42,661 nucleotides of DNA, from positions 1 through 42,661 of the forward strand of contig NZ_CP063792.1 of assembly GCF_025860405.1 (NCBI RefSeq), read 5' to 3'. Under the pieces are notes generated by a model. The model was given only the letters and a program-made list of their open reading frames with translations. It was not told the DNA's origin and searched no databases. Each line of letters starts with the position of its first letter. The stretch's first letter is position 1. The position numbers were made by a program, and so were the translations under genes. The DNA comes from Tolypothrix sp. PCC 7712 (GTDB lineage Bacteria; Cyanobacteriota; Cyanobacteriia; Cyanobacteriales; Nostocaceae). This document shows, one piece after another, positions 23,519 to 32,858 of this stretch.

Positions 23519-23821
23519 ATGATTGAAGGAAAACTGGAAGTAACAATCAAAATTAATGAACTGCCTCAAACCAATACCGTAGAAAACGGCTGGCAACAGT
23601 TCGAGGTTGACTGTGGCGGACGTATTATCAGCGTTACAGTCAAACCAAAAATTTGGAAGAAACTCACCGATGCCCAAGCTAACTACCCCCAGTGGGTAGC
23701 CGCAATCGCTGGCAAACTCGGTCAACAAACAGAAAATGGCTTTGTACTGGAAGAGCCAAACATTCAGGTTTTTGAAAAAAAGGTGAAAACAGAGACGACC
23801 GGAGCGGCTAGTGCTGTTTGA
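23519..23821 (+). CDS. Small protein, possible OB-fold (SSB-like)
   Basis: 100 residues from the ATG with GGAGA seven bases upstream (a GTG six bases earlier lies in the ribosome site). The strand pattern (IEGKLEVTIKINELP; GWQQFEVDCGGRIISVTVKP; WVAAIAGKL..NGFVLEEPN; IQVFEKK) resembles a single-stranded DNA-binding OB fold with the final conserved 'VF' strand, but no signature is decisive. Directly after the RHH gene and 560 bp before the replication protein, so a replication role is plausible. Confidence 0.6.
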   Translation: MIEGKLEVTIKINELPQTNTVENGWQQFEVDCGGRIISVTVKPKIWKKLTDAQANYPQWVAAIAGKLGQQTENGFVLEEPNIQVFEKKVKTETTGAASAV

Positions 23822-24385
23822 ACGAGAATCCTTATTCAGATTGGGTAATCACGCCCCATCTGAGTGGGCTAAAAACCTTCAGATTTTTCCGTAAACAAAC
23901 ATCAACAAATGTGGAGAAATTTAAAGTAAAAAATAAAACTAATATAAGTTGCAGAGGACAAGAACTTTTGTAAAATCAAGCTATTGCTTAAATTAAGCGT
24001 ATAACGGAGGTACTTAATAGAACAGCACCAGAAATTAAAAGGACAAAGAGCCACTAAGTAGTGAACGCTTTGCCCGACAGAAAAAATTAAATATTTCAAA
24101 TATTGGGAAGCGGGGTTTATCTCTTAAGAACCAAAAAAGTGGAGTGTAGTTGGTAGCTCTCACCACTGATTGGCAACAGAGATTGTTCCGCGCTGCTTAC
24201 TCATATTATATGAGTTCTTGTGGAAATTTCTATATTTTCACTGCCGAATTTTGCCCCAAAATTTATCAATTTTTTTGCTCAAAAAAATTATAAATAAGCA
24301 AAACAGTAAATCTCATAGATATAAGGTCTAGCAGCGCGTTAAACCCCTCCAAATACTGAAAAACAAGTATTAGAGGGAAAAAGCT
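23822..24385. other. Candidate replication origin / rep leader
   Basis: 564 bp, AT-rich, without a gene. Contains the perfect palindrome CTCATAT-t-ATATGAG (24200-24214) and a 9-bp inverted pair CGCGCTGCT (24189) / AGCAGCGCG (24330) 132 bp apart that brackets an A/T-rich core just before the rep start. That layout fits either an origin with a melting region or structured antisense-RNA copy control. Confidence 0.4.
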
Positions 24386-27325
24386 GTGAAAAATAGTAAC
24401 TGTGGACTACAACAAATAGAAGTCACAGAGAGGTTCGAGATCATCTCCCGCCCCTCTCACATAGAAGCAACCCACTGGAATGAATGGTTAGCCAGTGCTG
24501 TTGACCCTGGAATCATTGAATTAAACGTTATTTCAGTCTCAGGCACAGCCGCCTATGACTATCTGTTCTACGGTCAAAACGTCCCCCGCCGTAACGATGG
24601 AAGACTCAGAGACGGCGTACTGAAGAAGTATCGCCACATCGAGGGACTTTCCTGGTGGTGCAGTGGCATCGACCCACTCAACGATGAAAGCCCCATGCAG
24701 TGGGGCTGCATGAAACCAGACCGCCCCAGGCGCGACCCGAACAAAGTCCATAAAGTCATCAAATACGAACATCCGTTGCGAGTGCCAACAAGGGCATTCT
24801 TCCTAGCTGTACCGGATGAAATCTGGGAGGTTGTGGCCGCACGCTATGAAAAACCCATCAGTGATGAAGATAAAACCAATGGCTTCTGGCACTGGATATG
24901 GAAATATAACATCCCCGTTGTAATTTGTGAAGGAGCCAAAAAAGCCGGGGCATTGCTCACCCTTGGCTATGCGGCGATCGCCCTCCCTGGAGTCAACGGT
25001 GGCTACCGCAGCCCTAAAGATGAACTGGGGCAACCCACCGGGGAAAAACATTTAATTCCAGACCTGCAACACTTCGCCACACTGGGACGTAAATTTACCA
25101 TCTGCTTTGACCACGACACCAAGCCAGAAACAATTCAACGGGTCAACATTGCCATTGCCCAAACCACTAAGCTGTTAACGGCTTGTGGCTGTCAAGTCCT
25201 CATTACCGAGTGGAATTATCCCGAAAAGGGCATTGATGATTTAATCATTGCCAGGGGGTCAGATGTCGCCCATGAAGTGATAAGCCTTGCACTCACATTA
25301 GAGCAATGGCAGGTGAAAAGCTACAATCGCCTGTCCTATGAGCCTGCGTTGACCCTGAATCAGCGTTATCTAGGAGAATTAGCAATCCCTGATGAGGCTA
25401 AACTGATTTTGCTCAAATCCCCCAAAGGCACAGGTAAAACCGAGTCATTGATCGCCATTGTTGCCGAAGCGATCTCCTGCGGTCAACCAGTGCTACTGTT
25501 ATCTCACCGAGTACAGTTAGCCCAAGCCCTAGCCGACCGTTTAGGCATTCCCTACATTAGCGAAGTCAGAAACAGCGAAACTGGCATTTTACTCGGCTTT
25601 GCCTTGTGTGTTGACAGTTTACATCCTTATGGACAAGCCAGATTTAACGCCCTTCATTGGAAAAACCCCCTAGTGATCATTGACGAATCAGAGCAGGTAA
25701 TTTGGCATTTACTCTCTGCCACCACCGAAGTGAAAAAACATCGGGTTGAAGTCCTTAACCAACTAAGACAGCTGTTCAAGAATACCCTTGCCCCTGGTCG
25801 CGGCAGAATTATCTTGGCTGATGCTGATTTATCGGATTTATCCGCCGAGATGATCATGGGTCTAGCAGAAACCAAAGTTAGCCCTTGGGTAGTAGTCAAC
25901 ACTTGGAAGGGTCAGCCAGTGAACATTTACCACTACAGACAGACTACACCTATCTGCTGGTTAGCTGCCCTAGAAGCTCATATTAAAACGGGGGGTAAGC
26001 CGTTTATTGCCGTTGACGCTCAAAAAGCCAAATCTAAATGGGGAACCAAGGTTTTAGAGGCGAAGTTAAAGAAAAAATTCCCCGACCGCAAAATACTTCG
26101 CATTGACTCCGAAAGCATTGCCGACCCAGAACACGAAGCTTATGGCTGCATTGAGCGCCTGAATGCAGTGCTAATGGAATATGACATTGTGCTGGCTTCC
26201 CCTTCCATTGGTACAGGGGTGAGCATCGACATTAGAGGGCATTTTACCAGCGTTTGGGGATGCTTCCAGGGAGTTGCCCCAGAAAATGCTACTCGCCAAG
26301 CTTTAGCCCGTGTCCGTGAGCAAGTAGAGCGCCATTTGTGGGTTGGCCGTCACGGAATCGGCAAGGTGGGGAATGGAGGAACGAACCTTAAATCACTCCT
26401 GGCTAGTGAACATCAATGCTTTAAAGCTCATCTGAGGCTGTTACAGGATGCTTCATTGGTAATAGATGATGAAATCAACATCAACCGCACTGCTTTGGCC
26501 ATTTTCGGTAAAATGTCTTGTCGGATTAATGCTGGGATGATTCATTACCGGGAGTCGGTGCTGTCAGCATTAACCGAGGAGGGCCACAACATTATCGATG
26601 TTGATGACAACACAAGAAGAATCATATTAGAAAAACTGATTACTAAGCAAAGAAATGACCTGTACAATGCCGAGTGTGAGGATGTCTGTGCTGCTGATAC
26701 CAGCCAATTGACCCCGGCTAAATATGAGGCATTACAACAACAACGCTCTAAAACCACGACTGAACGCAACATTGAACGCAAATACAAGCTCGAACAGCGT
26801 TATGGCGTGGAAGTTACCCCGGAACTGGTGAAAAAGGACGATACTGGCTATTATCCACAATTGAGGCTGTGTTATTACCTAACATTAGGCAGGGAGTATG
26901 TTGCCGAGCGCGACCGCAAGCTAGGGGAAAAGATGCTTCAAGCTAAAAGCGCATGGCTACCGGATTTTAACGGCGGCCAGAAGAGTTTGGTGATTCATGC
27001 CTTAGAAATGTTCAACATCCCCAATTTCATCAAAGGCGATCGCTCATTCAGGGGGACTGATGAGGACTTGGTAGAGATGGCTAACAATGCTCTAGGAGTA
27101 AAATGGCAAGTCAAAACCGTGCTAGATATTACCTTAAATGATAATGACAGCCCCATCGTCATCTTGCGCCGCTTTCTGAAGAAGATAGGGCTGAAACTTA
27201 AATATAAGGGTCGAGATGGCACAGGAGATCGCCAACGAATTTATCATGTGGTTGGTGCTGACGATGGACGTGAGCAAATCTTCCAGTACTGGCTGGCTAA
27301 AGAGAAAGAGAAAGCCGCAGCTTAA
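24386..27325 (+). CDS. Plasmid replication protein, CyRepA1/DUF3854 family (TOPRIM-like plus helicase)
   Basis: 979 residues. The N-terminal third includes the DUF3854 TOPRIM-like region (PVVICEGAKKAGALLTLGYA; FTICFDHDTKPETIQRVNIA; GIDDLIIARG). Then comes a superfamily-2-like helicase: Walker A SPKGTGKTE at 345-353, LLLSHRVQLAQAL, Walker B VIIDESEQ (Asp433-Glu434), GTGVSID near 611 and the arginine-finger region NATRQALARVRE. The C-terminus is helical and charged. This is the large Rep of many cyanobacterial plasmids, thought to initiate and prime replication. The start is GTG with GAGGG about ten bases upstream. Closed 290 bp later by iterons. Identification as the replication protein is strong; the primase activity is inferred. 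Confidence 0.88.
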   Translation: MKNSNCGLQQIEVTERFEIISRPSHIEATHWNEWLASAVDPGIIELNVISVSGTAAYDYLFYGQNVPRRNDGRLRDGVLKKYRHIEGLSWWCSGIDPLNDESPMQWGCMKPDRPRRDPNKVHKVIKYEHPLRVPTRAFFLAVPDEIWEVVAARYEKPISDEDKTNGFWHWIWKYNIPVVICEGAKKAGALLTLGYAAIALPGVNGGYRSPKDELGQPTGEKHLIPDLQHFATLGRKFTICFDHDTKPETIQRVNIAIAQTTKLLTACGCQVLITEWNYPEKGIDDLIIARGSDVAHEVISLALTLEQWQVKSYNRLSYEPALTLNQRYLGELAIPDEAKLILLKSPKGTGKTESLIAIVAEAISCGQPVLLLSHRVQLAQALADRLGIPYISEVRNSETGILLGFALCVDSLHPYGQARFNALHWKNPLVIIDESEQVIWHLLSATTEVKKHRVEVLNQLRQLFKNTLAPGRGRIILADADLSDLSAEMIMGLAETKVSPWVVVNTWKGQPVNIYHYRQTTPICWLAALEAHIKTGGKPFIAVDAQKAKSKWGTKVLEAKLKKKFPDRKILRIDSESIADPEHEAYGCIERLNAVLMEYDIVLASPSIGTGVSIDIRGHFTSVWGCFQGVAPENATRQALARVREQVERHLWVGRHGIGKVGNGGTNLKSLLASEHQCFKAHLRLLQDASLVIDDEININRTALAIFGKMSCRINAGMIHYRESVLSALTEEGHNIIDVDDNTRRIILEKLITKQRNDLYNAECEDVCAADTSQLTPAKYEALQQQRSKTTTERNIERKYKLEQRYGVEVTPELVKKDDTGYYPQLRLCYYLTLGREYVAERDRKLGEKMLQAKSAWLPDFNGGQKSLVIHALEMFNIPNFIKGDRSFRGTDEDLVEMANNALGVKWQVKTVLDITLNDNDSPIVILRRFLKKIGLKLKYKGRDGTGDRQRIYHVVGADDGREQIFQYWLAKEKEKAAA

Positions 27326-27616
27326 CAATAATTCCAATTCTCCACCCAACTAAATAGCTGTGCGGCGTTGTAGTCCTTTGATTACAGCTAGTTTCGCCGT
27401 GCGTTGATTACGTCTAATCCGCGTTTTTAGAGAGCTAGTAAGCTTAACAATTTGAAAGTTGACGAAAATACAATCTCAAAATGCCAGTTTTTTGTCACGT
27501 CCACTAACGGTAATTAAATAGATAAACAAGTTTACTGGACAAGTAATAAAATCCAATCCTCATAAACACCTCAAACCCCCAATATTTCATATACAGTGTT
27601 GGGGCGGCTGGGGCTT

Positions 27617-27910
27617 AATGCCTCCCCTTGCATTGGTAATGTGCTTGATACTCTGTTTTACAGCAGGGAAGCACAGACAATACTGCTATGTAAGGTATTT
27701 ATAATGTGCTTTTACCGTAAAAAGCATTGTTAGCACATTAATAATACTGCTATCTAGAGTTTAAATAATGTGTCAATAAGGTATTCCACATTAATAGTGC
27801 ATAACAATTACTGCTAAATACGGCATAAGCAATGTGTAAATGCCGTGTTTAACATTAGTAGTGCATGAAAATTACTGCACTCTCATGTACAGCCCATGTG
27901 TAAAAGCAGT
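27617..27910. repeat. Iteron array, 64-bp period, block 1
   Basis: TACTGC occurs at 27681, 27745, 27809 and 27873, exactly 64 bp apart. An AATGTG (CATGTG in the last) follows each by exactly 22 bp, and one more AATGTG lies 65 bp before the first at 27638. An ACATTA-x-TAGTGCAT block is shared by the middle units. The units are otherwise diverged. This fits iterons for Rep binding or a partition/incompatibility locus, just downstream of rep. Confidence 0.75.
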
Positions 27911-28233
27911 AGTAGTTTTAGAACCAACGATTTTTGTAGTATTTCCGGCTCAAAAAACTGGCCAAAAATTTTTGCGTACTGTGCGAGGGTTCAAATCAAA
28001 AAAACTTGATATTCCATTAACATGGTTCTGACATGAAACCACCATAGATTTACCAAGGATTTAACAGAGCTTGGTTGAGGGGATAATTTTCCTGACCATG
28101 AATTTCACATGGAATTGACTAGGATGTAACATGAAAATCCCCTGGTTTTACCATAGATTGCACATAAAACTGACATGGCATACCGAACAGTTTTATTACC
28201 TAAAATTAGCCATACTGAGAAAAGCTTTTTTCA
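27911..28233. other. Spacer with short dispersed repeats
   Basis: ACCATAGATT occurs twice (28041, 28150) and ACATGG-N3-TGAC twice. No coding sequence is supported. It may extend the control region of block 1. Confidence 0.3.
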
Positions 28234-28791
28234 CTAACCCTGCCCTTGAGTGTTGGACTGCGGCGGGAAAAATTTTGGACGCTCGCCAGAACCTAACTGC
28301 CAACCTGTGACTTTCACCAAATATTTCTCTTCAGAGAGCCTCTCGGTTTCAGCCAGCCGCTTTAAAGTAGTAGCGGTCATGTCTAGACGGCGCATGATTT
28401 CGGTTTTACTCAACCCCTCCCTGGCTTCCTTAACAGAGTAGATAAACTGACCGCCCTCAATGCTGGTGTTCTCTGCCAGATGCTCCTCAACCCCACTCGC
28501 TAGGCTAATAGCTCCAGCTGCGATGAGGGCTTCCCTTAACTGCTGCATCTGCTGTTCTAGCATTGCCAACCTAGACGGGAGATTCTGTTGCTCTAGCGCT
28601 GCCACTCTAGGGCCAATGTCGGTATTTCCCAATGGGCGACCGTCTTTTTGCAGGAAGTGTTCGACAATCAGCGAGACAGCAGAGGAGACAGAGCGTTGGT
28701 AATTGTCACCCATCCACTTCTTGAGTTGCTCATGCACATCCTTGGGTAAATAGGCTGTGACTTGTACGCTCTTGCTATCAGCTTCATCCAT
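28234..28791 (-). CDS. RHH-coiled-coil DNA-binding protein, plasmid control
   Basis: 185 residues. N-terminal RHH (VQVTAYLPKDVHEQLKKWMG; RSVSSAVSLIVEHFL), a central coiled coil (RVAALEQQ, LAMLEQQMQQLREALIAAG) and a C-terminal HTH-like part (EGLSKTEIMRRLDMTATTLK) ending in a Gln/Pro tail. Two DNA-binding ends joined by a coiled coil could bridge repeats. The gene is flanked on both sides by units of the same 64-bp iteron (blocks 1 and 2) and so is probably their binding protein and an autoregulator. Transcribed towards block 1. A role in copy control or partition is inferred. Confidence 0.75.
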   Translation of the reverse strand: MDEADSKSVQVTAYLPKDVHEQLKKWMGDNYQRSVSSAVSLIVEHFLQKDGRPLGNTDIGPRVAALEQQNLPSRLAMLEQQMQQLREALIAAGAISLASGVEEHLAENTSIEGGQFIYSVKEAREGLSKTEIMRRLDMTATTLKRLAETERLSEEKYLVKVTGWQLGSGERPKFFPPQSNTQGQG

Positions 28792-28811
28792 ACGTTGCCC
28801 CCACGGTTTTT

Positions 28812-28925
28812 TAATGTGTATGCAATGTGTATGTGCAGTGGAATGCTTTACTCAAGCATTGCCAATACTGCATTTCACTGTACTAATAATGTAGCAAGTG
28901 CTGTTAAATGCTGTAGTACAGCGGT
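28812..28925. repeat. Iteron array, 64-bp period, block 2
   Basis: AATGTG at 28824 and AATGT at 28888 are exactly 64 bp apart, with TACTGC at 28866 again 22 bp before the second. AATGCTT-TACTC-AAGCATT forms a hairpin between them. This is the promoter region of the RHH-coiled-coil gene. Confidence 0.65.
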
Positions 28926-29432
28926 GTGAACGCTTCTACACGAGACATCGCCAAAAAAGCAGGTATTTCTGAAGCTGTTATCTATCAACGTTTTGGTACA
29001 AAGGAAGACTTGTTTTTCGCAGCCATGAAGTGAAGAGAAGCCCAACTTGACTTGATTTTCGATATTCAACCAGGTTTGGCGGATGTAGTCAAAAACCTTG
29101 AGTATGTAAGTCGGAAAATTATTGAATACTTCCGCGAGGTAATGCCAATATTTTTGACACTCATCAGCCACCCATCGTTCACCATGCAAACTTTTCTTGC
29201 ACGGCATAGTGTACCTGCCGTACAACTTAGTCTTTAGCTGATGGATTATCTGATAGCTGAGTCCAAGTTAGGTCGAGTGAGCAAAGATAAAATTGCCGTT
29301 GCTATTAATGTTTTACTTTCACACTTACATAACATTGCATTGTACGAAAGTATTGGAGTACCTAAAGAAGCACAAATCCATGATGCTGTAGCTGATGCGC
29401 TCTTCGTTTTATGGTCGGGCTTGAGTCCGTAA
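28917..29432 (+). pseudogene. TetR-family regulator, decayed
   Basis: One continuous frame reads STRDIAKKAGISEAVIYQRF-GTKEDLFFAAMK (the TetR HTH), then a TGA at 29031, IFDIQPGLADVVKNLEYVSR onward, then a TAG at 29235, then SKDKIAVAINVLLSHLHNIA up to a TAA at 29430. Two in-frame stops and loss of the first ~20 residues mark it as a pseudogene of an ordinary ~200-residue TetR repressor. The frame is otherwise intact, so decay is recent. Two TetR-like palindromes at 33671 and 33995 may be leftover targets. Confidence 0.85.
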
Positions 29433-29763
29433 TGTAATGAAGAGAGAAAATCTATGAACTTCATTTGAAAAAGATTAATTGCCTCAATCCGGCGTGCTTG
29501 TAAAGTCCGCTTGTGATTTTTCTATCTACCCATATCCATTAAATTAAATTGACGATTATTGCTATTTATCATTTAATCTACTATTTTCAAGGAGTAGCGA
29601 AATTTAATTCTAAAAGCGGTGAAAATTCCGTGTTCAGCTATTGGTAAAAACCAATGCTCAATAGCGGCAAGTGCCGTAGCGTGATATTACCCAAAATCTC
29701 TCGTGTTGCTGCCCCAATCCGGTTACACTCGTCCTCGGCTCTCCCCCGAAATCTGGGCTAGAA
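29433..29763. other. Gene-free stretch before the mobilization region
   Basis: AT-rich first half, GC-richer second half leading into the candidate oriT. No coding sequence or repeat stands out. Confidence 0.5.
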
Positions 29764-29871
29764 GCAAGCCGTGTCTTTTGCCTGCGGCAAACCTCGCTCC
29801 GCTCGGACAACAGGCTTGCCAAAGGGGGAAGTATCCCCGCTTTGGAAACCCCCTCTCGCTGTGTTGCAGTT
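29764..29871. other. Candidate oriT
   Basis: Directly before mobC. An outer pair GCAAGCC (29764) / GGCTTGC (29813) is followed by a strong hairpin at 29819-29845: CCAAAG-GGGGA, loop agta, TCCCC-g-CTTTGG. A 26-bp spacer then leads to AGTTATGCGCCCA at the mobC start, which loosely resembles the TAAGTGCGCCCT nick region of IncQ plasmids. Position beside mobC/mobA and the hairpin-then-spacer layout are typical of oriT; the nick site is not known. Confidence 0.5.
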
Positions 29872-30273
29872 ATGCGCCCAAAACTGTCAAAAAACCTGCT
29901 GCGTAACAAGACATTAGAAGCTCGTGTTAATGCAATCGAACACGAGATGATTAAGCAAAAAGCACAAGACGCTGGACTATCGATAGCTGAGTTTACAAGA
30001 CGTAGTGTTTTATTAAAACCATTGCCAAGGCGACTGAGCAAAATAACCCTCTTCACATATAGAGAATTAGTCCGCATTGGCAACAACATTAATCAACTCA
30101 CTAGAGCAACAAACGCCGCCCTAAAAATGGGAGTGCGACCACCAGCAAATCCATCCCAACTAGAAGAATTGCGAAATCTTCTACAGCAAATTGGTCGGGA
30201 ATTATCTTCTATTGAAACTGAAGTCACTGATGATGATGACATTGACGATGAAGATAACGAAGAGTGGGAGTAA
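29872..30273 (+). CDS. mobC: MobC-like relaxosome accessory protein
   Basis: 133 residues from the ATG (MRPKLSKNLLRNKTLEARVN); an in-frame TTG 30 bases earlier is unlikely. N-terminal RHH-like region (EARVNAIEHEMIKQKAQDAG, LSIAEFTRRSVL) then the MobC motif FTYRELVRIGNNINQLTRAT and an acidic tail (DDDDIDDEDNEEWE). MobC binds oriT and helps the relaxase open and nick it. It ends two bases before the relaxase ATG, so the two are coupled. Confidence 0.88.
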   Translation: MRPKLSKNLLRNKTLEARVNAIEHEMIKQKAQDAGLSIAEFTRRSVLLKPLPRRLSKITLFTYRELVRIGNNINQLTRATNAALKMGVRPPANPSQLEELRNLLQQIGRELSSIETEVTDDDDIDDEDNEEWE

Positions 30274-30275
30274 AA

Positions 30276-32351
30276 ATGATTGGCAACCAAACCAAAGGTA
30301 AAAGCTTCCGTGGACTCTTGGAATATTTAGAGAATCGAGAAGATTCATCTTTAATCGGCGGTAATATGTTCGGGAGAAATGCTAGAGAACTGTCTAGAGA
30401 ATTTCGACTATCTCGACAACTCAATCCAGAAGCTCTTAAAGTAGTTCACCATGTTTCACTTTCACTAAGCCCAGGCGAACAGCTAGACAATGATACTTGG
30501 TGCGAGATAGCAGAGAAATATATGGAAGCAATGGGTTACATATCTAACCAATATGCCATCTATCGCCACAGTGACCGCGACCATGATCATATACACATTT
30601 GCGCTAGTAGAATCAGTTTGGATGACGGCAAGATTACGAGTGATAGCTGGGAGTATGTACGTTCAGAAAAAATCATTCGCCAGCTAGAGCGAGAATATGG
30701 TTTACAGCCGACTATTAGTAGTAAAGAAAAACTTAACCGCGCCCCAAGCATAGGACAACAGCGCCGATTGGAAAGAGAGCAACTGGAGTACGAGCAGGGT
30801 GAGAGAAACACGCCGCCACAACAGCCAATTAAAACCCAACTAATTGAACTAATCGACCGCGCCACAATAGATAAACCGACCATGCCCCAACTGGTGGAAC
30901 GATTGCAGCTAAAAGGTGTAGAAGTGCGCCACGGTGTAACACGCAATGGCAAAAGTAAAGGCATCTCTTATTCGTGGAATGAGCAGAAATTTAGCGGTAC
31001 ATCTTTGGGGCCTGCCTATACCTTTCCTGGACTGCAAAAACATAAATCTATTGACTATCAGCCTCAACGCGATGACGAGCGGATTGAGTATCTGTTGAAC
31101 AATCGTGTCGGGCGAGCAGTTGACAACCTTGAACTCATAAATGCGATCGCTGATTTTATTGAACAGTCAGCAGCCGAGTCAACCTTGGTGGAAACTTTAC
31201 CACAATTAATAGAACAACTGTCCGTGTATGAGCAGCAGTTAGAACAAGGAAGAACCACATTAGATGACCTGCGACCGGCAATTGCTCAAAAGGAGCAACA
31301 GCTTTCATCTCAAACAACAGTGGATGCAATCGCTCAAAATAAAGCTCAACCTTTAACCACCGATAAACCAAAGCCAAAAGAAAATTCTTTAGCCGAGTTA
31401 TATAAGTATTACAGTACCGAATTGCCAAACTTATTATTGACTGACCGAGACAAAGAAATTGCTAATAGAGCGTTATTAGATAATCGGCCAGTAAAAGAAG
31501 TTGAAGAAATTATATTAGCCAGTCCCGCCCGATGGACTACTGAGGAAGCTAAAGCATTAGTTTTAATCGCTAACAATCAACTGGCATCTAATAAAGAGCA
31601 GATACAAACTAAAGCAGGGGTAGCTGGGGGAGAGGTGCAGCACTTGGAGAAAGAATTATCCCTCAATTACTCTCTTTCCTCCCCTGCCTCCTCAGCTTCC
31701 CCTGCTCCCCCAGCCCTGCCATTTACGCCACCATCAGAAGATGAGAAGCTATGGCCTGCATTAAAAAATTACCTGACTCAACAACGCGGCATCTCGTCAA
31801 ATTTAGTCGAAACATTACATCGTAAAGGTTTGGGTTACATAGACCAGCAGCGAAAAGTTGTATTTATCAAGCGTGATCTCAATGGTGAAAAATCAGGCGC
31901 ACTGGTTTGGGACACCCCAAAGCAAGATGATCGCTGTTCGCAGAACAGCGAAAACACCCAATCAAGACAGAGTTGGTTTCACATCAACTTGGGTAGAGAA
32001 ACAGACGATAAAATCGAGAGAGTATTTTTGTGCGACTCACCCATTGATGCACTGACGTTAGCACATATGGATATGAATGCACACAAGGGGCTGCCACCAG
32101 TCAAAACAATGTACTTGGTAGTGGATGACCCGGATAACTTGCCATTAGAATTCCTCAAAAATATCAGCAGAATTGGGCTGGCATTTAGTAAAGATGACCA
32201 AGGTAAAGAAACAGCCAAAACTGTATTAAAATTGTTGCCCCAAAGTAAGCAACTTCCACCCAATAATCACAGTTGGAATGAGGATTTGCTAGAAATACTG
32301 CACATAGAGCAGGAGAAACGCAGACAGCAGCAGCGCGGTTTAAGTCGGTAA
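30276..32351 (+). CDS. mobA: MobA/VirD2-family relaxase with C-terminal TOPRIM-like domain
   Basis: 691 residues from the ATG (a GTG 12 bases upstream overlaps mobC). The relaxase domain has probable catalytic Tyr17 (SFRGLLEYLENRED) and the metal-binding His motif HSDRDHDHIH (98-107). It nicks oriT and pilots the strand. A mid region is Gln/Glu-rich with an Ala/Ser/Pro low-complexity insert (SPASSASPAPPALPF). Residues ~490-690 resemble DUF3991/TOPRIM primase-type domains (ISSNLVETLHRKGLGYID; RVFLCDSPIDALTLAHMD), as in relaxase-primase fusions of IncQ type that prime the transferred strand. No mating-pair genes are seen, so the plasmid is mobilizable rather than self-transmissible. Confidence 0.92.
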   Translation: MIGNQTKGKSFRGLLEYLENREDSSLIGGNMFGRNARELSREFRLSRQLNPEALKVVHHVSLSLSPGEQLDNDTWCEIAEKYMEAMGYISNQYAIYRHSDRDHDHIHICASRISLDDGKITSDSWEYVRSEKIIRQLEREYGLQPTISSKEKLNRAPSIGQQRRLEREQLEYEQGERNTPPQQPIKTQLIELIDRATIDKPTMPQLVERLQLKGVEVRHGVTRNGKSKGISYSWNEQKFSGTSLGPAYTFPGLQKHKSIDYQPQRDDERIEYLLNNRVGRAVDNLELINAIADFIEQSAAESTLVETLPQLIEQLSVYEQQLEQGRTTLDDLRPAIAQKEQQLSSQTTVDAIAQNKAQPLTTDKPKPKENSLAELYKYYSTELPNLLLTDRDKEIANRALLDNRPVKEVEEIILASPARWTTEEAKALVLIANNQLASNKEQIQTKAGVAGGEVQHLEKELSLNYSLSSPASSASPAPPALPFTPPSEDEKLWPALKNYLTQQRGISSNLVETLHRKGLGYIDQQRKVVFIKRDLNGEKSGALVWDTPKQDDRCSQNSENTQSRQSWFHINLGRETDDKIERVFLCDSPIDALTLAHMDMNAHKGLPPVKTMYLVVDDPDNLPLEFLKNISRIGLAFSKDDQGKETAKTVLKLLPQSKQLPPNNHSWNEDLLEILHIEQEKRRQQQRGLSR

Positions 32352-32388
32352 TCTCATGTTGCGCCGACGAACTCGTTGCCGCTTCGCT

Positions 32389-32485
32389 CGACTCTTGCGG
32401 TAGCAGGGACGGGCAGAATGATTACTGGTTGGGCTAACTAGATCCACAAGCCCGCCCCTGCTACTCCACTTTGTCGCAAGAGTCG
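32389..32485. repeat. Long imperfect hairpin element
   Basis: Outer arms CGACTCTTGCG (32389) / CGCAAGAGTCG (32475) and inner arms TAGCAGGGACGGGC (32401) / GCCCGCCCCTGCTA (32450), the latter with one mismatch. It may terminate mobA transcription or be a small non-autonomous palindromic element. Confidence 0.65.
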
Positions 32486-32727
32486 CAACGATTTCTTGAA
32501 TCTGGTATGCCAATACTCTCCAGCCAACAGCAATAACTCAAATCAAAAAAAAATCTGAATTTTTTATCCGCTAATGTTTTCAGGGTTTACATTGCGGCTA
32601 ATGACTGGCTGAACACTTTTGCACCATTTTGGTGTAATTATTGCACCAATCCCTTGTTTGAGTGTATACTATCGTGTAGCAGCAGATTTGCCTTATTTCC
32701 CTAATCCAAAACTAAAATCTAAAATCT

Positions 32728-32852
32728 AACACTGAAACTAACATTTAATCTCAACACTGAAACTAACATTTAATCTCAACACTGAAACTAACATTTAATC
32801 TCAACACTGAAACTAACATTTAATCTCAACACTGAAACTAACATTTAATCTC
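32728..32852. repeat. Five perfect 25-bp direct repeats
   Basis: A unit beginning AACACTGAAACTAACATTTA and ending ATCTC starts at 32728, 32753, 32778, 32803 and 32828 without a mismatch. The array stops six bases before the ATG of an RHH gene, so it occupies the whole leader and leaves no Shine-Dalgarno site. Operator, iteron or translational-control repeats are possible; perfect identity means recent expansion. Confidence 0.95.
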
Positions 32853-32858
32853 AACATA

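Larger units (their letters stand above)
32352..32858. other. 507-bp gene-free stretch after mobA
   Basis: Contains the inverted-repeat element at 32389-32485, then an AT-rich promoter-like region and the five 25-bp repeats. No gene. Confidence 0.6.

Noticed and set aside
27617..27910. CRISPR array
   Set aside because: The 64-bp periodic units are degenerate along their whole length, with no constant repeat plus variable spacer, and there are no cas genes.
27840..28031. 63-residue open frame downstream of rep
   Set aside because: It runs through the iteron array, with no ribosome site and no protein-like composition.
32728..32852. CRISPR-like repeat block
   Set aside because: The 25-bp units are perfectly tandem without spacers.
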